This document shows positions 9,718-19,633 of a stretch of DNA of 64,000 nucleotides, in pieces. Both the position numbers and the translations under genes were made by a program. The notes under the pieces were generated by a model. The model made no database searches. It was not told where the DNA came from and worked only from the letters and a program-made list of their open reading frames with translations. The stretch is from Parerythrobacter_A sp963761775. Its GTDB lineage: Bacteria > Pseudomonadota > Alphaproteobacteria > Sphingomonadales > Sphingomonadaceae. Position 1 is the first letter of the stretch. Every line of letters starts with the position of its first letter. The stretch covers positions 13,207-77,206 of the forward strand of contig CAVXIF010000009.1 in NCBI GenBank assembly GCA_963761775.1, written 5' to 3'.

Positions 9718-10511
9718 TATGCCGCCTCCGCCTGTGCCGCGTGCCCTGTATCGGGAAGCTTGAGCCCGGCCAGCAGGCCGCGCATTTCCTGCCGTGCGAC
9801 CAGATGGCTGGTGCCAAGCTCGCCCAGATGGCCCTTGTCGAGCAGGGTCAGTCCGCTGGGGAACAGTTCGCGATAGATCACCCGCTCGGACAATCCCTTC
9901 ACGACGCGGAAACCGGCGCGCTTGCTCAGTTCCGCAAGCGCGCGCTCGATACGCTGCATATTGCGCGCCTCGGTATGGCCGCTGCGGTTACGGACCACCA
10001 CCCAGTCGATTTCCTGCCGTTGCTTCGCCGCGCGGGTGCGGCGAGCCTCCCAAATCAGTTCGGCATAGAAGCTCAGGCGGCGCACCTTGAATGTGTCGGG
10101 ATCGACTTGTCCGATCAGGTCGAAATCCACGAAGCTGTCGTTCAGCGGCGTGACCAGCGTATCGGCCTGCATTGCGGCATGGCGCGCGACGGGGTCGTCG
10201 CGGCCCGGCGTGTCGATGACGAGGAAATCGCACCCTTCGCCCAGCCGTTCCGCGCGCGCTTCCATCGCGGCGGGATTGATGGCGTCCATCACCGCGACAC
10301 TGGCGGTCGGGATGGAAATGCCGCGCCGTTCCATCAGTTCGCCCCGGTTTTCGAAATAGCGGTGCAGCGTGCGCTGGCGCGGATCGAGGTCCAGCGCCGC
10401 GACTTTCGCGCCGCGATAGGCCAGCGCCACCGCGACATGCACGGCGGTGGTCGATTTGCCGGTGCCGCCCTTTTCATTGGCGAAAACGATGCGGTGCGGG
10501 GTTTTGGTCAC
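9717..10511 (-). CDS. mipZ: Division-plane positioning ATPase MipZ
   Basis: A 264-residue ParA-superfamily ATPase. It has the deviant Walker A loop KGGTGKST (near residue 15), DLDPRQRTLHRYFENR, an IDTPGRDDPVARHA Walker B region, and the MipZ-typical TPLNDSFVDFDLIG, WVVVRNR, TEARN and RVIYRELFP segments. MipZ forms gradients from ParB-bound origins and blocks FtsZ assembly away from midcell in alphaproteobacteria. The GTG at 10511 gives the family's usual length and places the P-loop correctly; a longer reading into the divergent panC promoter lacks conservation. It is divergent from panC with a 79-base gap. Confidence 0.9.
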   Translation of the reverse strand: MTKTPHRIVFANEKGGTGKSTTAVHVAVALAYRGAKVAALDLDPRQRTLHRYFENRGELMERRGISIPTASVAVMDAINPAAMEARAERLGEGCDFLVIDTPGRDDPVARHAAMQADTLVTPLNDSFVDFDLIGQVDPDTFKVRRLSFYAELIWEARRTRAAKQRQEIDWVVVRNRSGHTEARNMQRIERALAELSKRAGFRVVKGLSERVIYRELFPSGLTLLDKGHLGELGTSHLVARQEMRGLLAGLKLPDTGHAAQAEAA

Positions 10512-10590
10512 GAGTATGGCGGGCTTTCGGAACGGGCGGCAGCGCGGTATCGCGGTGCCTGATCCAGCATCTACCGAAGGGGTTCCAGCC

Positions 10591-11455
10591 GTGCAAACCG
10601 TTAGCGAGATAGAGGCGCTGAATGCTGCCGTCGCGCAACTTCGCCAAGGGGGCGGGACGCTGGCGCTGGTGCCGACGATGGGGGCGTTGCATGACGGGCA
10701 CCTGTCGCTGGTGCGGCAGGCGCAGGGGTTGGCGGACAGGGTGGCAGTGTCGATTTTCGTCAATCCCACGCAATTCGGCGAGGGCGAAGACCTCGATGCC
10801 TATCCGCGCCAGTTAGCCGAAGACAGCGCGATGCTGGAGAAAGCGGGCGTGGACCTGTTATGGGCACCCGACGCGGCCACGATGTATCCGCATGGCTTCG
10901 CCACCTCGGTGCGGGTTGCCGGGCGTGAGCGAGGGACTGTGCGGGGCCGACCGACCCGGCCATTTCGACGGCGTGGCCACCGTGGTTGCCAAGCTGTTCA
11001 ACCAGGTCCGCCCGACATGTGCGGTGTTCGGGGAAAAGGACTGGCAGCAGCTTGCCGTCATTCGCACGATGGCGCGCGATCTCGACCTGTCGTTTCCGCA
11101 CGCCTCCGCCATTCACGGCGCACCGATCGTGCGCGAGGCGGACGGGCTGGCGATGAGCAGCCGCAACCGGTATCTCTCGCCCGAACACCGCGAAGCCGCC
11201 GCCACCCTGCCGCGCGCCATGCGCGAGGCCGCCGCGCGTATCGCTGGCGGCCAGGACGTGCGCCCGACATTGACCGCGATGGAATATGCGGTGCTGGGTG
11301 CAGGTTTCGGCGCGGTCGATTATATCGAGCTGGTCGATGCGGACAGCTTGCGCCCGCTGGAGGTGACGGGCGAAGCACCCGCCCGCCTGCTGGTTGCCGC
11401 CCGTATCGGCGGCACGCGCCTGATCGATAATATGGCTGTCGGACCCGCCCAGTAG
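10591..11455 (+). pseudogene. panC: Pantothenate synthetase, frameshifted
   Basis: About 287 residues, read across one frame change. The GTG start at 10591 follows a GAAGGGG ribosome binding site. The first part carries PTMGALHDGH (the HIGH-like ATP site) and NPTQFGEGED. The second part, in the next frame, carries CGADRPGHFDGVATVV, FGEKDWQQL and the KMSKS-like MSSRNRYLSP. The enzyme joins pantoate and beta-alanine with ATP in coenzyme A synthesis. Removing one G in the GGG run at about 10920-10923 restores R-V-A-G-V-S-E-G-L. As an essential core gene in most bacteria, its disruption is more likely a sequence error than a real loss. Confidence 0.9.
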
Positions 11456-11584
11456 CACCGACGTCCCACCGTTCGGGGACATGCGCTCGCAGGTGCCGCA
11501 AGGTACACAATCGACCATAGCAGCCCGTTCCTCCCCCTTTTCGGGCTTCTGCGCCTTTCGGGTCGCACCGGGGCGCACTAGGGG

Positions 11585-11630
11585 GCCGGGTACGACGTGC
11601 ATTGCGTACGGCGTGCCCGGCTTCTTTTTT
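11585..11630 (+). terminator. Probable terminator after panC
   Basis: An outer GCCGGG/CCCGGC pair and an inner GTACG/CGTAC pair form an imperfect hairpin, followed by TTCTTTTTT. It lies 130 bases after the panC stop. The bulge on the right arm makes it less certain than the window's other terminators. Confidence 0.5.
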
Positions 11631-11721
11631 GACCGGCTTCTTTTGGGCCGACAGCGCGCGATGGACAGGCTGAACGGCACTGCTTAGACCGGCTTCTCAC
11701 AGTCAGCCGGAGTGCCTACCC

Positions 11722-14700
11722 ATGATCCGCCGTCCTTTCACCCTCCTTGCAACATCCGCGCTGGCTTCTGTCCTCACCCTGCCTGCCCTTGCACAGGACA
11801 GCGAATTGCCGGTCGAAGGGCCGGTCGAGCAGACCGAAGCACCCGAAGACGACGCGCGTGACGTGATGGAGGATGCCGCCGCTCCTGCCGCGCCGGACAC
11901 GATGGCGCAAACCGCCCGGACGCCCTGCCGCAGCCGACGATGAGGAGGCCAAGTGGGACGTCAACGCACCGCCCGGTGCCGTCATCACCCAAGTGCCGAT
12001 CCGCACCGACGAGGCGAGCTGGATGGATGTCGATGTCAGCCCCGACGGGCGACGCATCGCCTTCACCGTGCTGGGCGATATCTACACCATGCCGATAGCC
12101 GGCGGCATCGCCGACGCGCATCGCGCGAAGGGCTGGCATGGGAAGTGCAGCCGCGCTTCTCCCCCGACGGCAGCCGCATCGCCTTCACCTCCGACCGGGG
12201 CGGCGGCGACAATATCTGGGTGATGAATGCGGACGGGTCGGACAAGCGGCAGGTGACGAAGGAGTCGTTCCGCCTGCTCAACCAGCCAAGCTGGAGCCCG
12301 GACGGACGCTTCATTGCGGCGAAGAAGCATTTCACCACCGGACGCTCGCTCGGCACCGGCGAGATCTGGCTCTATCACGTGTCCGGCGGCGGCGGTGTGA
12401 AGCTGGTCGCACGGCCCAACGAACAGCACCAGAAGGAGCTGGGCGAGCCGGTCTATGCGCCCGACGGCAGCGCGATCTACTACACGCGCAACACCACGCC
12501 CGGCCCGATCTTCGAATATGCGCAGGATGCCAATGCGGGTATCTTCGCCATCGAACGCTACGACATGGCCAGCGGCGAAGTGACGACGGCGGTGGACGGC
12601 TATGGCGGCGCGGTACGCCCCGCGCCTTCGCCCGACGGCAAGGCGATTGCCTTCGTGCGGCGCGACAAGGACCGCTCGCAGCTATGGGTCAAGACACTCG
12701 CCAGCGGAGCCGAAGCGCTGGTTTATGATGCGCTCGACATGGACGTGCAGGAAACCTGGGCCGTGACCGGGGTCTATCCGAACATCGCCTGGACGCCCGA
12801 CAGCGCGGAGCTGGTGTTCTGGGCAGGCGGCAAGCTGCGCCGCATCGCAGCGGGTGGCGGGACGGCACGCATAATCCCCTTCGCCATCGACGATACCCAC
12901 GGCATCGCCGCCGCGCCGCATCCGGTAATCCCTGTCTCGCCCGACACCTTCACCACCACCATGCCCAAATTTGCGGCGGTCAGCCCCGACGGGCGGCAGG
13001 TCGTGTTCGAGACGCTGGGCAAGCTCTATGTAAAGCCTGCAAGTGGCGGAACGGCGAGGCGATTGACGTCGGGCGGTGGCGACACCTTGGAACTGTTCCC
13101 GGCATGGTCGCGCGACGGCGGGCGCATCGCGTTCGTGCGGTGGAGCGATGCCGGACTGGGCCGGATCGTCATTACCGATGCGCGCGGGCGTGGCGAGCGG
13201 ATCGTGACCGACACGGCAGGCCATTACCGCAATCCGCAATTCTCGCCCGACGGCAGCACCATCGTGTTCGAACAGGGTGCGGGCGGCTATCTCACCAGTC
13301 CTCTGCAATCGGACAATCCCGGCGTATACCGCATCGCTGCGTCCGGCGGGGCGGCAACGCTGGTGTCGCGCGGAGCGGGCGCGCCGCAATATGGATCGGA
13401 CAACGACCGTTTGTTCATGGTCGAGGGCGGGGACGGACTACAACTGGTCAGTACCGACCGCAATGGCGAAGCCAAGCGCACCCATGCGACGGGCGAGCTG
13501 GTCAATGATTTCCGGGTATCGCCCGACGGCCGCTTCGTCGCGTTCCGGCAGAATTACGAAGTGTTCGCCATGCCGTTGCTGCCCGGCGGCGCGAGCGTGG
13601 CGGTGGACAAGGATTCCACCGTGCTGCCGATTGCGAAAGCCAGCGCGGGCGGGGCGGACTATATCGGCTGGTCGAGCGATGGCGCGCGGCTGCACTGGAG
13701 CATGGGGCCGACGCTGTTCACCGCCTCCACCCCGGCGCTGTTCCCCGATGCACCCAAGGCGGACGGCGACGACAGCGCCTTTACGCCGCCGACAAGCGGC
13801 GTGTCGCTGGCCATGACGCAAACCGCCGCCAAGCCCGATACGCGGCTGGCGCTGGTCGGCGCGCGGGTGCTGACGATGGCGGGCGATGGAGCCGGCGCAA
13901 TCGACGACGGTGTGGTGCTGATCGAAGGCGACCGCATTCGCGCCGTCGGCCCGCGCGCAAGCACGCCGGTTCCCACCGGCTTCCGCACGGTGGACGTAAC
14001 CGGCAAGACGATCATGCCCGGCCTGGTCGATGCCCATGCGCACGGCCCCTATGGCGAAGCGGATATCGTGCTCCAGCAGAACTGGTCGCTGGTGCAGCAG
14101 CTGGCGCTGGGCACCACCACCATGCACGACCCCAGCAGCCGGTCGAGCCTGGTCTTCGCCGCCGCCGAACGCCAGCGGGCGGGCGACATCCTCAGCCCGC
14201 GCCTCTTCTCGACAGGCGAAATCATTTATGGGGCCAAGGCGCCGAGCGTCTATGCCGAGATCGAGACGTATGAAGACGCCCTGGCGCATGTCCGCAGGAT
14301 CAAGGCGCAAGGCGGCGTATCGGTGAAGAACTACAACCAGCCGCGCCGCGAACAGCGCCAGATGGTGGCACGCGCCGCCGCCGCCGAGGGGATGCTGGTG
14401 GTGGCCGAGGGCGGATCGCTGTTCGGCATGGACATGAACCTGGTGGCGGACGGCAACTCCACGCTGGAGCATAACATCCCGACCGACGTGTTCTACGACG
14501 ACGTGATCCAGTTCTTCAGCCAGTCGCAAACCAATTACACGCCCACGCTGGTGGTCACCTATGGCGGGCTGGCGGGCGATCCCTATTGGCGGCAGGCGAC
14601 CGACGTGTTCGCCAACCCGTTGCTGGTTCACACCCCGCCCAAGCGGTTGCTGGCCGACAATGCCCGGCGGGTGAAAGCGCCCGAATGGGCCTGGGTCGAC

Positions 14701-15075
14701 GACAATGCCGCGCGCGAAGCCAAGAAGCTGGCCGATGCGGGCGTGAAAGTCGCTATCGGCGCGCACGGGCAGCAAGCGGGCATCGCGGCGCACTGGGAGC
14801 TGGGCAGCTTCGTGCGCGGCGGCATGTCTCCGGTGGACGCGCTGCGGGCGGGTACGATCGCCTCGGCGCAATCGCTCGGTATGGCGATGGATATCGGCAG
14901 CCTGGAGGCGGGCAAGCTGGCCGATCTCATCGTGCTGGACGCCGACCCCAGTGTGGATATCGCGAATTCGGACAAGATCGCGCAGGTCATGCTGGGCGGG
15001 CGGCTTTACGATGCGGCGACCATGAACGAGGTGGAAACCGGCACCGCGAAACGGCGCGCCTATTGGTGGGAATGA
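11722..15075 (+). pseudogene. Secreted propeller-amidohydrolase (TolB/PD40-like propeller plus amidohydrolase), two frameshifts
   Basis: A protein of about 1117 residues. It has a signal peptide (cleavage near P-A-L-A-Q, residue 22), an acidic linker, and a beta-propeller of PD40/TolB-type blades with repeated FSPDG / SPDGRRIAF motifs (about 95-680). The C-terminal amidohydrolase (about 705-1110) has PGLVDAHAH, a lysine-containing VKNYNQP, the histidines in LEHNIP and IGAHGQQAG, and the usual GSLEAGKLADLIVLD end. The full span is a multiple of three because a +1 near 11925 is balanced by a -1 near 12110-12125. In between, the reading frame gives a good propeller sequence. Probably a periplasmic hydrolase of unknown substrate; peptidase or imidazolonepropionase-like annotations are common for this architecture. 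Confidence 0.8.
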
Positions 15076-15165
15076 GGCCACGGCCTTCGCGCCGGCGGTT
15101 TACGCGCGGTTGTATTTTGCCGTGATTCGCACCACGGGCCTGCGGCAAGGGAGCATCCGCAGATC

Positions 15166-16056
15166 ATGACGACGACAGCGCAAAATCGCAGGGGCATCGT
15201 GCTGGCTGGCGGGTCTGGCACGCGCCTGTACCCGATTACGAAGGGCGTCTCCAAACAGCTCACGCCGGTCTATGACAAGCCGATGATCTATTACCCGCTC
15301 GCCACGCTGATGCTGGCGGGTATCCGCGAAGTGCTGGTCATCACCACCCCGACCGACGAGGCGGCGTTCCGCGCGCTGCTGGGCGATGGCAGCGACTGGG
15401 GGATGCGGATCGAATTCGCGCAGCAGCCCGAGCCCGAAGGGCTGGCGCAAGCGTTCCATATCGGTGCGGACTTCGTCGGCAACCGCCCCAGCGCCCTCGT
15501 GCTGGGCGATAATATCTTTTACGGTCACGGCCTGCCCGACCTGTTGCGCAGCGCCGACGCACAGATGGAAGGTGCCAGCGTCTTCGCCTATTACGTTGCC
15601 GACCCCGGCGCCTATGGCGTGGTGGAGTTCGACGCAGCGGGCCGGGCAAAGACCATCGAGGAAAAGCCCGTCGCGCCGAAGAGCAACTATGCCGTCACGG
15701 GTCTCTATTTTTACGACGACACGGTGGTCGAGCGCGCGCGCGACCTGAAACCATCACCGCGCGGCGAGCTGGAAATCACCGATCTCAACAGGCTGTATCT
15801 CGACGATAATGCGCTGTCGGTGGAAATCATGGGCCGCGGCTATGCCTGGCTCGACACCGGCACGCATGCCTCGCTGCTGGATGCGGGGGCCTATGTGCGG
15901 ATTACCGAGGAACGGCAGGGCCTGAAAATCTGCTGTCCCGAAGAAATCGCCTGGCGCAAGGGCTTCATCGACGATGCCCAGCTGGAACGCATCGCGGCAC
16001 CCTTGCACAAGTCGGGCTATGGCGAATACCTGCTGCAAATTCTGGCGCAGGGGTAG
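15166..16056 (+). CDS. rfbA: Glucose-1-phosphate thymidylyltransferase
   Basis: A 296-residue RmlA that makes dTDP-glucose from Glc-1-P and dTTP. It has the nucleotidyltransferase loop LAGGSGTRLYPIT (residues 11-23), then KQLTPVYDKPMIYYPL, LGDNIFYGHG, a VEFD...IEEKP segment, and an ITDLN motif, all characteristic of the long RmlA form. It opens a tight rfbA-rfbC-rfbD-rfbB operon: rfbC follows after 5 bases. It starts the dTDP-L-rhamnose branch of the polysaccharide locus. Confidence 0.95.
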   Translation: MTTTAQNRRGIVLAGGSGTRLYPITKGVSKQLTPVYDKPMIYYPLATLMLAGIREVLVITTPTDEAAFRALLGDGSDWGMRIEFAQQPEPEGLAQAFHIGADFVGNRPSALVLGDNIFYGHGLPDLLRSADAQMEGASVFAYYVADPGAYGVVEFDAAGRAKTIEEKPVAPKSNYAVTGLYFYDDTVVERARDLKPSPRGELEITDLNRLYLDDNALSVEIMGRGYAWLDTGTHASLLDAGAYVRITEERQGLKICCPEEIAWRKGFIDDAQLERIAAPLHKSGYGEYLLQILAQG

Positions 16057-16061
16057 GCGCG

Positions 16062-16607
16062 ATGCAGGTGCGCGATTGCAGGATCGAAGGCCCGAAGATC
16101 ATCGAACCCACGGTGTTCGGCGATGATCGCGGGTTCTTCCTGGAAAGCTGGAATGCGGCGACGTTTGCCGGGGCGGGGCTGGACCTCGCTTTTGTACAGG
16201 ACAATCATTCGCGCAGCCAGAAGGGGGTACTGCGCGGGCTGCATTTCCAGAACCCCGGACCGCAGGGCAAGCTGGTGCGCGTGGTCGCGGGCGCGGTGTT
16301 CGACGTGGCGGTGGACTTGCGGCGCTCCTCGCCCGCATTCGGCCAGTGGGTGGGTGTCGAGCTGAACGCGGCGAACCGGCGGATGTTCTGGGTGCCAGAA
16401 GGCTTCGCGCACGGCTTTCTGACGCTCGAGGACGACACCGATTTTCTCTATAAATGCACCGCACCCTACGCGCCGCATAACGAGCATTCGCTGGCGTGGG
16501 ATGATCCCGCAGTCGGCGTGGCGTGGCCCCTTGACGGGATGGAGCCGCAACTGTCCGACAAGGATCGCAACGGTGTTGCGCTGGCCGATGCGGCGGCGTT
16601 CGCATGA
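16062..16607 (+). CDS. rfbC: dTDP-4-dehydrorhamnose 3,5-epimerase
   Basis: A 181-residue RmlC cupin. The catalytic histidine lies in VLRGLHFQ, and the DLRRSSPAFGQW segment carries the conserved Asp/Arg pair. The W-VPEGFAHGF strand and the late tyrosine region (FLYKCTAPY) follow the family pattern. It epimerises dTDP-4-keto-6-deoxyglucose. Its stop overlaps the rfbD start by four bases (ATGA). Confidence 0.95.
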   Translation: MQVRDCRIEGPKIIEPTVFGDDRGFFLESWNAATFAGAGLDLAFVQDNHSRSQKGVLRGLHFQNPGPQGKLVRVVAGAVFDVAVDLRRSSPAFGQWVGVELNAANRRMFWVPEGFAHGFLTLEDDTDFLYKCTAPYAPHNEHSLAWDDPAVGVAWPLDGMEPQLSDKDRNGVALADAAAFA

Positions 16608-17476
16608 GGGCGCTGGTCACGGGCGCGGGCGGACAGGTGGGCGCGGCGCTGCTGGCGCGTGTGCCCGCTGGTATCGAAGCAGAGGGATTGACGCGGGACG
16701 AGTTGGACCTGACCGACACCGATGCCATCGCCGCGATAATTGAAGAACGCCGGCCCGATATCGTGGTGAACGCTGCTGCCTATACCGCCGTCGACACCGC
16801 CGAGGACGAGCCCGATCTGGCGCAGGCGATCAATGGCGATGCGGTCGGCGCGATGGCGATGGCGTTGCTGGAAACTGGCGGACGGCTGGTGCAGGTCGGC
16901 ACCGATTTTGTCTTCGATGGCGAACAGTCTACCCCCTACGCGCCCGAGGATGCGCGCAATCCGCTGGGCGTTTACGGCGAGACCAAGGCGGCGGGCGAGG
17001 ATGTGGCTGGCGAGGATGCGATCATCTGCCGCACCAGCTGGGTCTATGCGGCGGGCGGCGGCAATTTTGTGCGCACGATGCTGCGCCTGATGCGCGAACG
17101 CGATGCGCTCTTGGTCGTGGCGGACCAGATCGGCGCGCCAACCTGGGCGCCCGATCTGGCGCGCACGCTGTGGGCGCTGGCGCTGGAGGGGCAGCCGGGT
17201 ATCTATCACCACCGCGATGCGGGCGTCGCCAGCTGGTATGATTTCGCCGTCGCCATTTACGAAGAAGCGCACGAACTGGGGATGCTGTCGGGCGCGGTCA
17301 CCATCACACCCGGCGCAACGCACGATTACCCCACCCCGGCGCAGCGCCCGGCCTTCAGCGTGCTGGACGACAGCGCGACACGCGCGCTTTTGGGCGACCG
17401 GACGCATCACTGGCGCGTCAATCTGCGTCAGATGCTGAAAGAAGAACGCAGCCTGCTTGAGAATGCCGATGGCTAA
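16604..17476 (+). CDS. rfbD: dTDP-4-dehydrorhamnose reductase
   Basis: A 290-residue SDR that uses NAD(P)H for the last step to dTDP-L-rhamnose. It has the N-terminal GAGGQVG nucleotide loop (residues 7-13), the NAAAYTAVD segment, the VGTDFVFDG strand, and the catalytic YGETKAAGE (YxxxK). It overlaps rfbC at its start and rfbB at its end, so translational coupling is likely. Confidence 0.95.
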   Translation: MRALVTGAGGQVGAALLARVPAGIEAEGLTRDELDLTDTDAIAAIIEERRPDIVVNAAAYTAVDTAEDEPDLAQAINGDAVGAMAMALLETGGRLVQVGTDFVFDGEQSTPYAPEDARNPLGVYGETKAAGEDVAGEDAIICRTSWVYAAGGGNFVRTMLRLMRERDALLVVADQIGAPTWAPDLARTLWALALEGQPGIYHHRDAGVASWYDFAVAIYEEAHELGMLSGAVTITPGATHDYPTPAQRPAFSVLDDSATRALLGDRTHHWRVNLRQMLKEERSLLENADG

Positions 17477-18533
17477 CCTGCTCGTAACTGGCGGTGCCGG
17501 CTTTATCGGCGGCAATTTCGTGGCGCACTGGATGGCGGACCACCCCGGCGACACCGTCCATGTGCTCGACGCGCTGACCTATGCCGGCAACCGCAGCACG
17601 CTGCCCGGCCTGCCCGACGCGCAATTCGTGCATGGCGACATCGGTGACACTGCGTTGGTCGAACGCCTGCTGCGCGAGCGCAAGATCGACACGCTGGTGC
17701 ATTTCGCGGCGGAAAGCCATGTCGACCGGTCCATCACCGGGCCCGATGCATTTATCGAAACCAATGTGGTCGGCACACACAGCCTGTTGAAGGCGGCACG
17801 CAATGTCTGGCTGGCGGGCGACGGCCAAGGACAGGCTGCGCCGCACCGCTTCCACCATGTCTCGACCGACGAGGTGTACGGTTCGCTCGGCCCCGACGAT
17901 CCCGCGTTCAGCGAAACCACCGCCTACAAACCCAATTCCCCCTATTCGGCCAGCAAGGCGGGGTCGGACCACCTCGTGCGCGCCTATCACCACACCTTCG
18001 GGCTGGAAGTGACGACCACGAATTGCTCCAACAATTACGGCCCCTATCAATACCCCGAAAAGCTGATCCCGCTGTTCCTCATCAACGCGCTGTCGGGCCG
18101 TCCGTTGCCGATTTACGGAGACGGCATGAATGTACGCGACTGGCTGCATGTGGCAGACCATTGCCGGGGTATCGAGGCAGCGATCCTGCGCGGGCAACCG
18201 GGCGAGGTTTACAATATCGGCGGTGGTCAGGAATTGCCCAACCTGCATGTAATCGAAGCCATCTGTCGCGGCGTGGACGCGGCCTTTGCTGCGAACCCCG
18301 AGCTGGCAAAGCGGTATCCCGATGCGCCCGCCGCGAAGGGCGAAGCCAGCACCACGCTCAAGACCTTTGTGGAAGACCGCAAGGGCCATGACCGCCGCTA
18401 CGCGATCGACGAGCGCAAGGCCCGCGCCGAGCTGGATTACCGCGCCACCCACACGTTCGAGGAAGGCTTCGCGCAAACGCTCGACTGGTATCTGGCGAAC
18501 GAAGCCTGGTGGCAGCCGCTGCGCGCGGACTGA
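17469..18533 (+). CDS. rfbB: dTDP-glucose 4,6-dehydratase
   Basis: A 354-residue extended SDR. It has GGAGFIGGNFV at the N-terminus, HFAAESHVDRSI, the active-site VSTDEVYGSLG (Thr-Asp-Glu), YSASKAGSDHLVRAY (Tyr-x-x-x-Lys) and NNYGPYQYPEKLIPL. It converts dTDP-glucose to the 4-keto-6-deoxy sugar. The ATG at 17469 gives M-A-N-L-L-V-T-G-G, the usual start spacing to the glycine loop. An in-frame ATG at 17463 and a TTG at 17457 are alternatives, and both overlap the end of rfbD. Confidence 0.93.
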   Translation: MANLLVTGGAGFIGGNFVAHWMADHPGDTVHVLDALTYAGNRSTLPGLPDAQFVHGDIGDTALVERLLRERKIDTLVHFAAESHVDRSITGPDAFIETNVVGTHSLLKAARNVWLAGDGQGQAAPHRFHHVSTDEVYGSLGPDDPAFSETTAYKPNSPYSASKAGSDHLVRAYHHTFGLEVTTTNCSNNYGPYQYPEKLIPLFLINALSGRPLPIYGDGMNVRDWLHVADHCRGIEAAILRGQPGEVYNIGGGQELPNLHVIEAICRGVDAAFAANPELAKRYPDAPAAKGEASTTLKTFVEDRKGHDRRYAIDERKARAELDYRATHTFEEGFAQTLDWYLANEAWWQPLRAD

Positions 18534-18689
18534 CATGGCAGGCGGCGGGACAGCCAGCGGCAAATTCGCGCGCGGTTTGCGTGGCGCAAGGGAAGCGGAA
18601 AAACCGGCGCGTTCCTGCGCGATATTGCACGCCGCCAGCTATGGGCGCGGTTCGATCATCGCCGGGCTCTGCAGCGGCTTCCGCTGTGT

Positions 18690-19020
18690 GGTGCGCCTTC
18701 GGTAAGGGCAATATCGCAACCTGCCTGTGGGTCGGAACGGGTGAGACGTTGCCGGGCTGGTATGTTCCGCTGCACAACGCCGACCGCGTGATTTACTCGG
18801 TCCAGACCCCGTACCGCTTCCGTGATGCGGGCCTTGCGCCCAATCTGGTGCGGGGACGGCGGCGCAGGCGTTGCAGGCGCGCGGCGACATCCTGCTAGAC
18901 TGCATCGTGTGGAATGCCTCGGCGCGCAGGGCGTTCGAAAAGGTCGGATTTCGATATTTCGCAACCGTACCGGCAGACTGCTGGAATGTCCGCAACGACG
19001 CAAGCGACTCGGCTTCGTGA
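18690..19020 (+). pseudogene. Degraded acetyltransferase-like remnant
   Basis: Coding-like sequence without a clear start. One frame gives a segment with LWVGTGETLPGW and RVIYSVQTPYRFRDAG. After a shift near 18855 another frame gives LQARGDILLDCIVWNASARRAFEKVGFRYF and ends at a TGA (19018). The NASARRAFEKVGFR stretch is the classic final helix-strand of GNAT acetyltransferases. No intact protein can be built. It follows rfbB and is the first of three truncated genes in a row. Confidence 0.45.
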
Positions 19021-19033
19021 CCCAATCTCCTTC

Positions 19034-19405
19034 GTGACCCAACCTCCCGAACTTTCGATCCTGCTGGTCAATTGGAACACGAGCCAGATGACGCTGGAAT
19101 GCCTCGCGTCGATCTACGCCGAAACCGCGCGGACCACGTTCGAGGTTATCGTGAGCGACTACGCCTCGTCCGACGGCGCGGCGGACGCAATCCGCGAGGC
19201 GTTTCCGCACGGCCGCCTGATCGAAGAAAGCGAGAACCACGGCTTCGGACGCGCCACCAATATCCAGGGTGAAACTGGCGCGGGGTGGAAAGCTGTTCCT
19301 GCCCAACACCGATAGGATGGTACTGGATGGCGCGGTAGATGCGCTGTTCGCTTTTGCGCAGACCCGCCCTGATGCGAATATTTGGGGCGGGCGCACGTTG
19401 TATGC
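19034..19405 (+). pseudogene. Family 2 glycosyltransferase, N-terminal fragment, frameshifted
   Basis: From a GTG at 19034, the frame reads a GT-A start: LSILLVNWNTSQMTLECLASI, then VIVSDYASSDGAADAI and ENHGFGRATNI. This is the rhamnosyltransferase-like GT2 pattern. A +1 shift at about 19265-19270 is needed to continue into KLARGGKLFLPNTD and DANIWGGRTLYAD. There the similarity stops, about 120 residues in; the catalytic C-terminal half is missing and replaced by unrelated coding sequence. It is therefore truly truncated, not only frameshifted. Confidence 0.65.
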
Positions 19406-19633
19406 CGACTGCGCGATGTGGCGGAGGCGGGCTACGATGTCGCGTATAGCAGCGACGGTGGGCCGCGTTTGTCGGATGTCAGGCCGAAGGATGATGGCGT
19501 GGTGCCGCGCCTCTCGTTACGAGGTGATCGCGACATCGGTGCTTAGGTAGCCGCGCTGCTTGCCAGCGCCGGAATGGCGGCGCGGGCAAAGCAGGAGGCG
19601 CAATTGCGCGTCACGGCTCTGCTCAAACGCTGA
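19406..19633 (+). pseudogene. C-terminal remnant, possibly of a polysaccharide deacetylase
   Basis: Right after the glycosyltransferase fragment, a new frame reads LRDVAEAGYDVAYSSDGGPRL, then a short charged stretch to a TAG near 19550. It continues one base shifted as VAALLASAGMAARAKQEAQLR to a TGA at 19631. The AGYDxxYSSDGG motif followed by a short helical tail resembles the last strand and tail of polysaccharide deacetylases. The remnant ends 11 bases inside the convergent wecB gene. Assignment is by motif only. Confidence 0.4.

Noticed and set aside
13438..15081. Very long minus-strand frame opposite the amidohydrolase
   Set aside because: Its histidine/arginine-rich product is the typical antisense shadow of a high-GC gene, and the plus strand has clear domain motifs.
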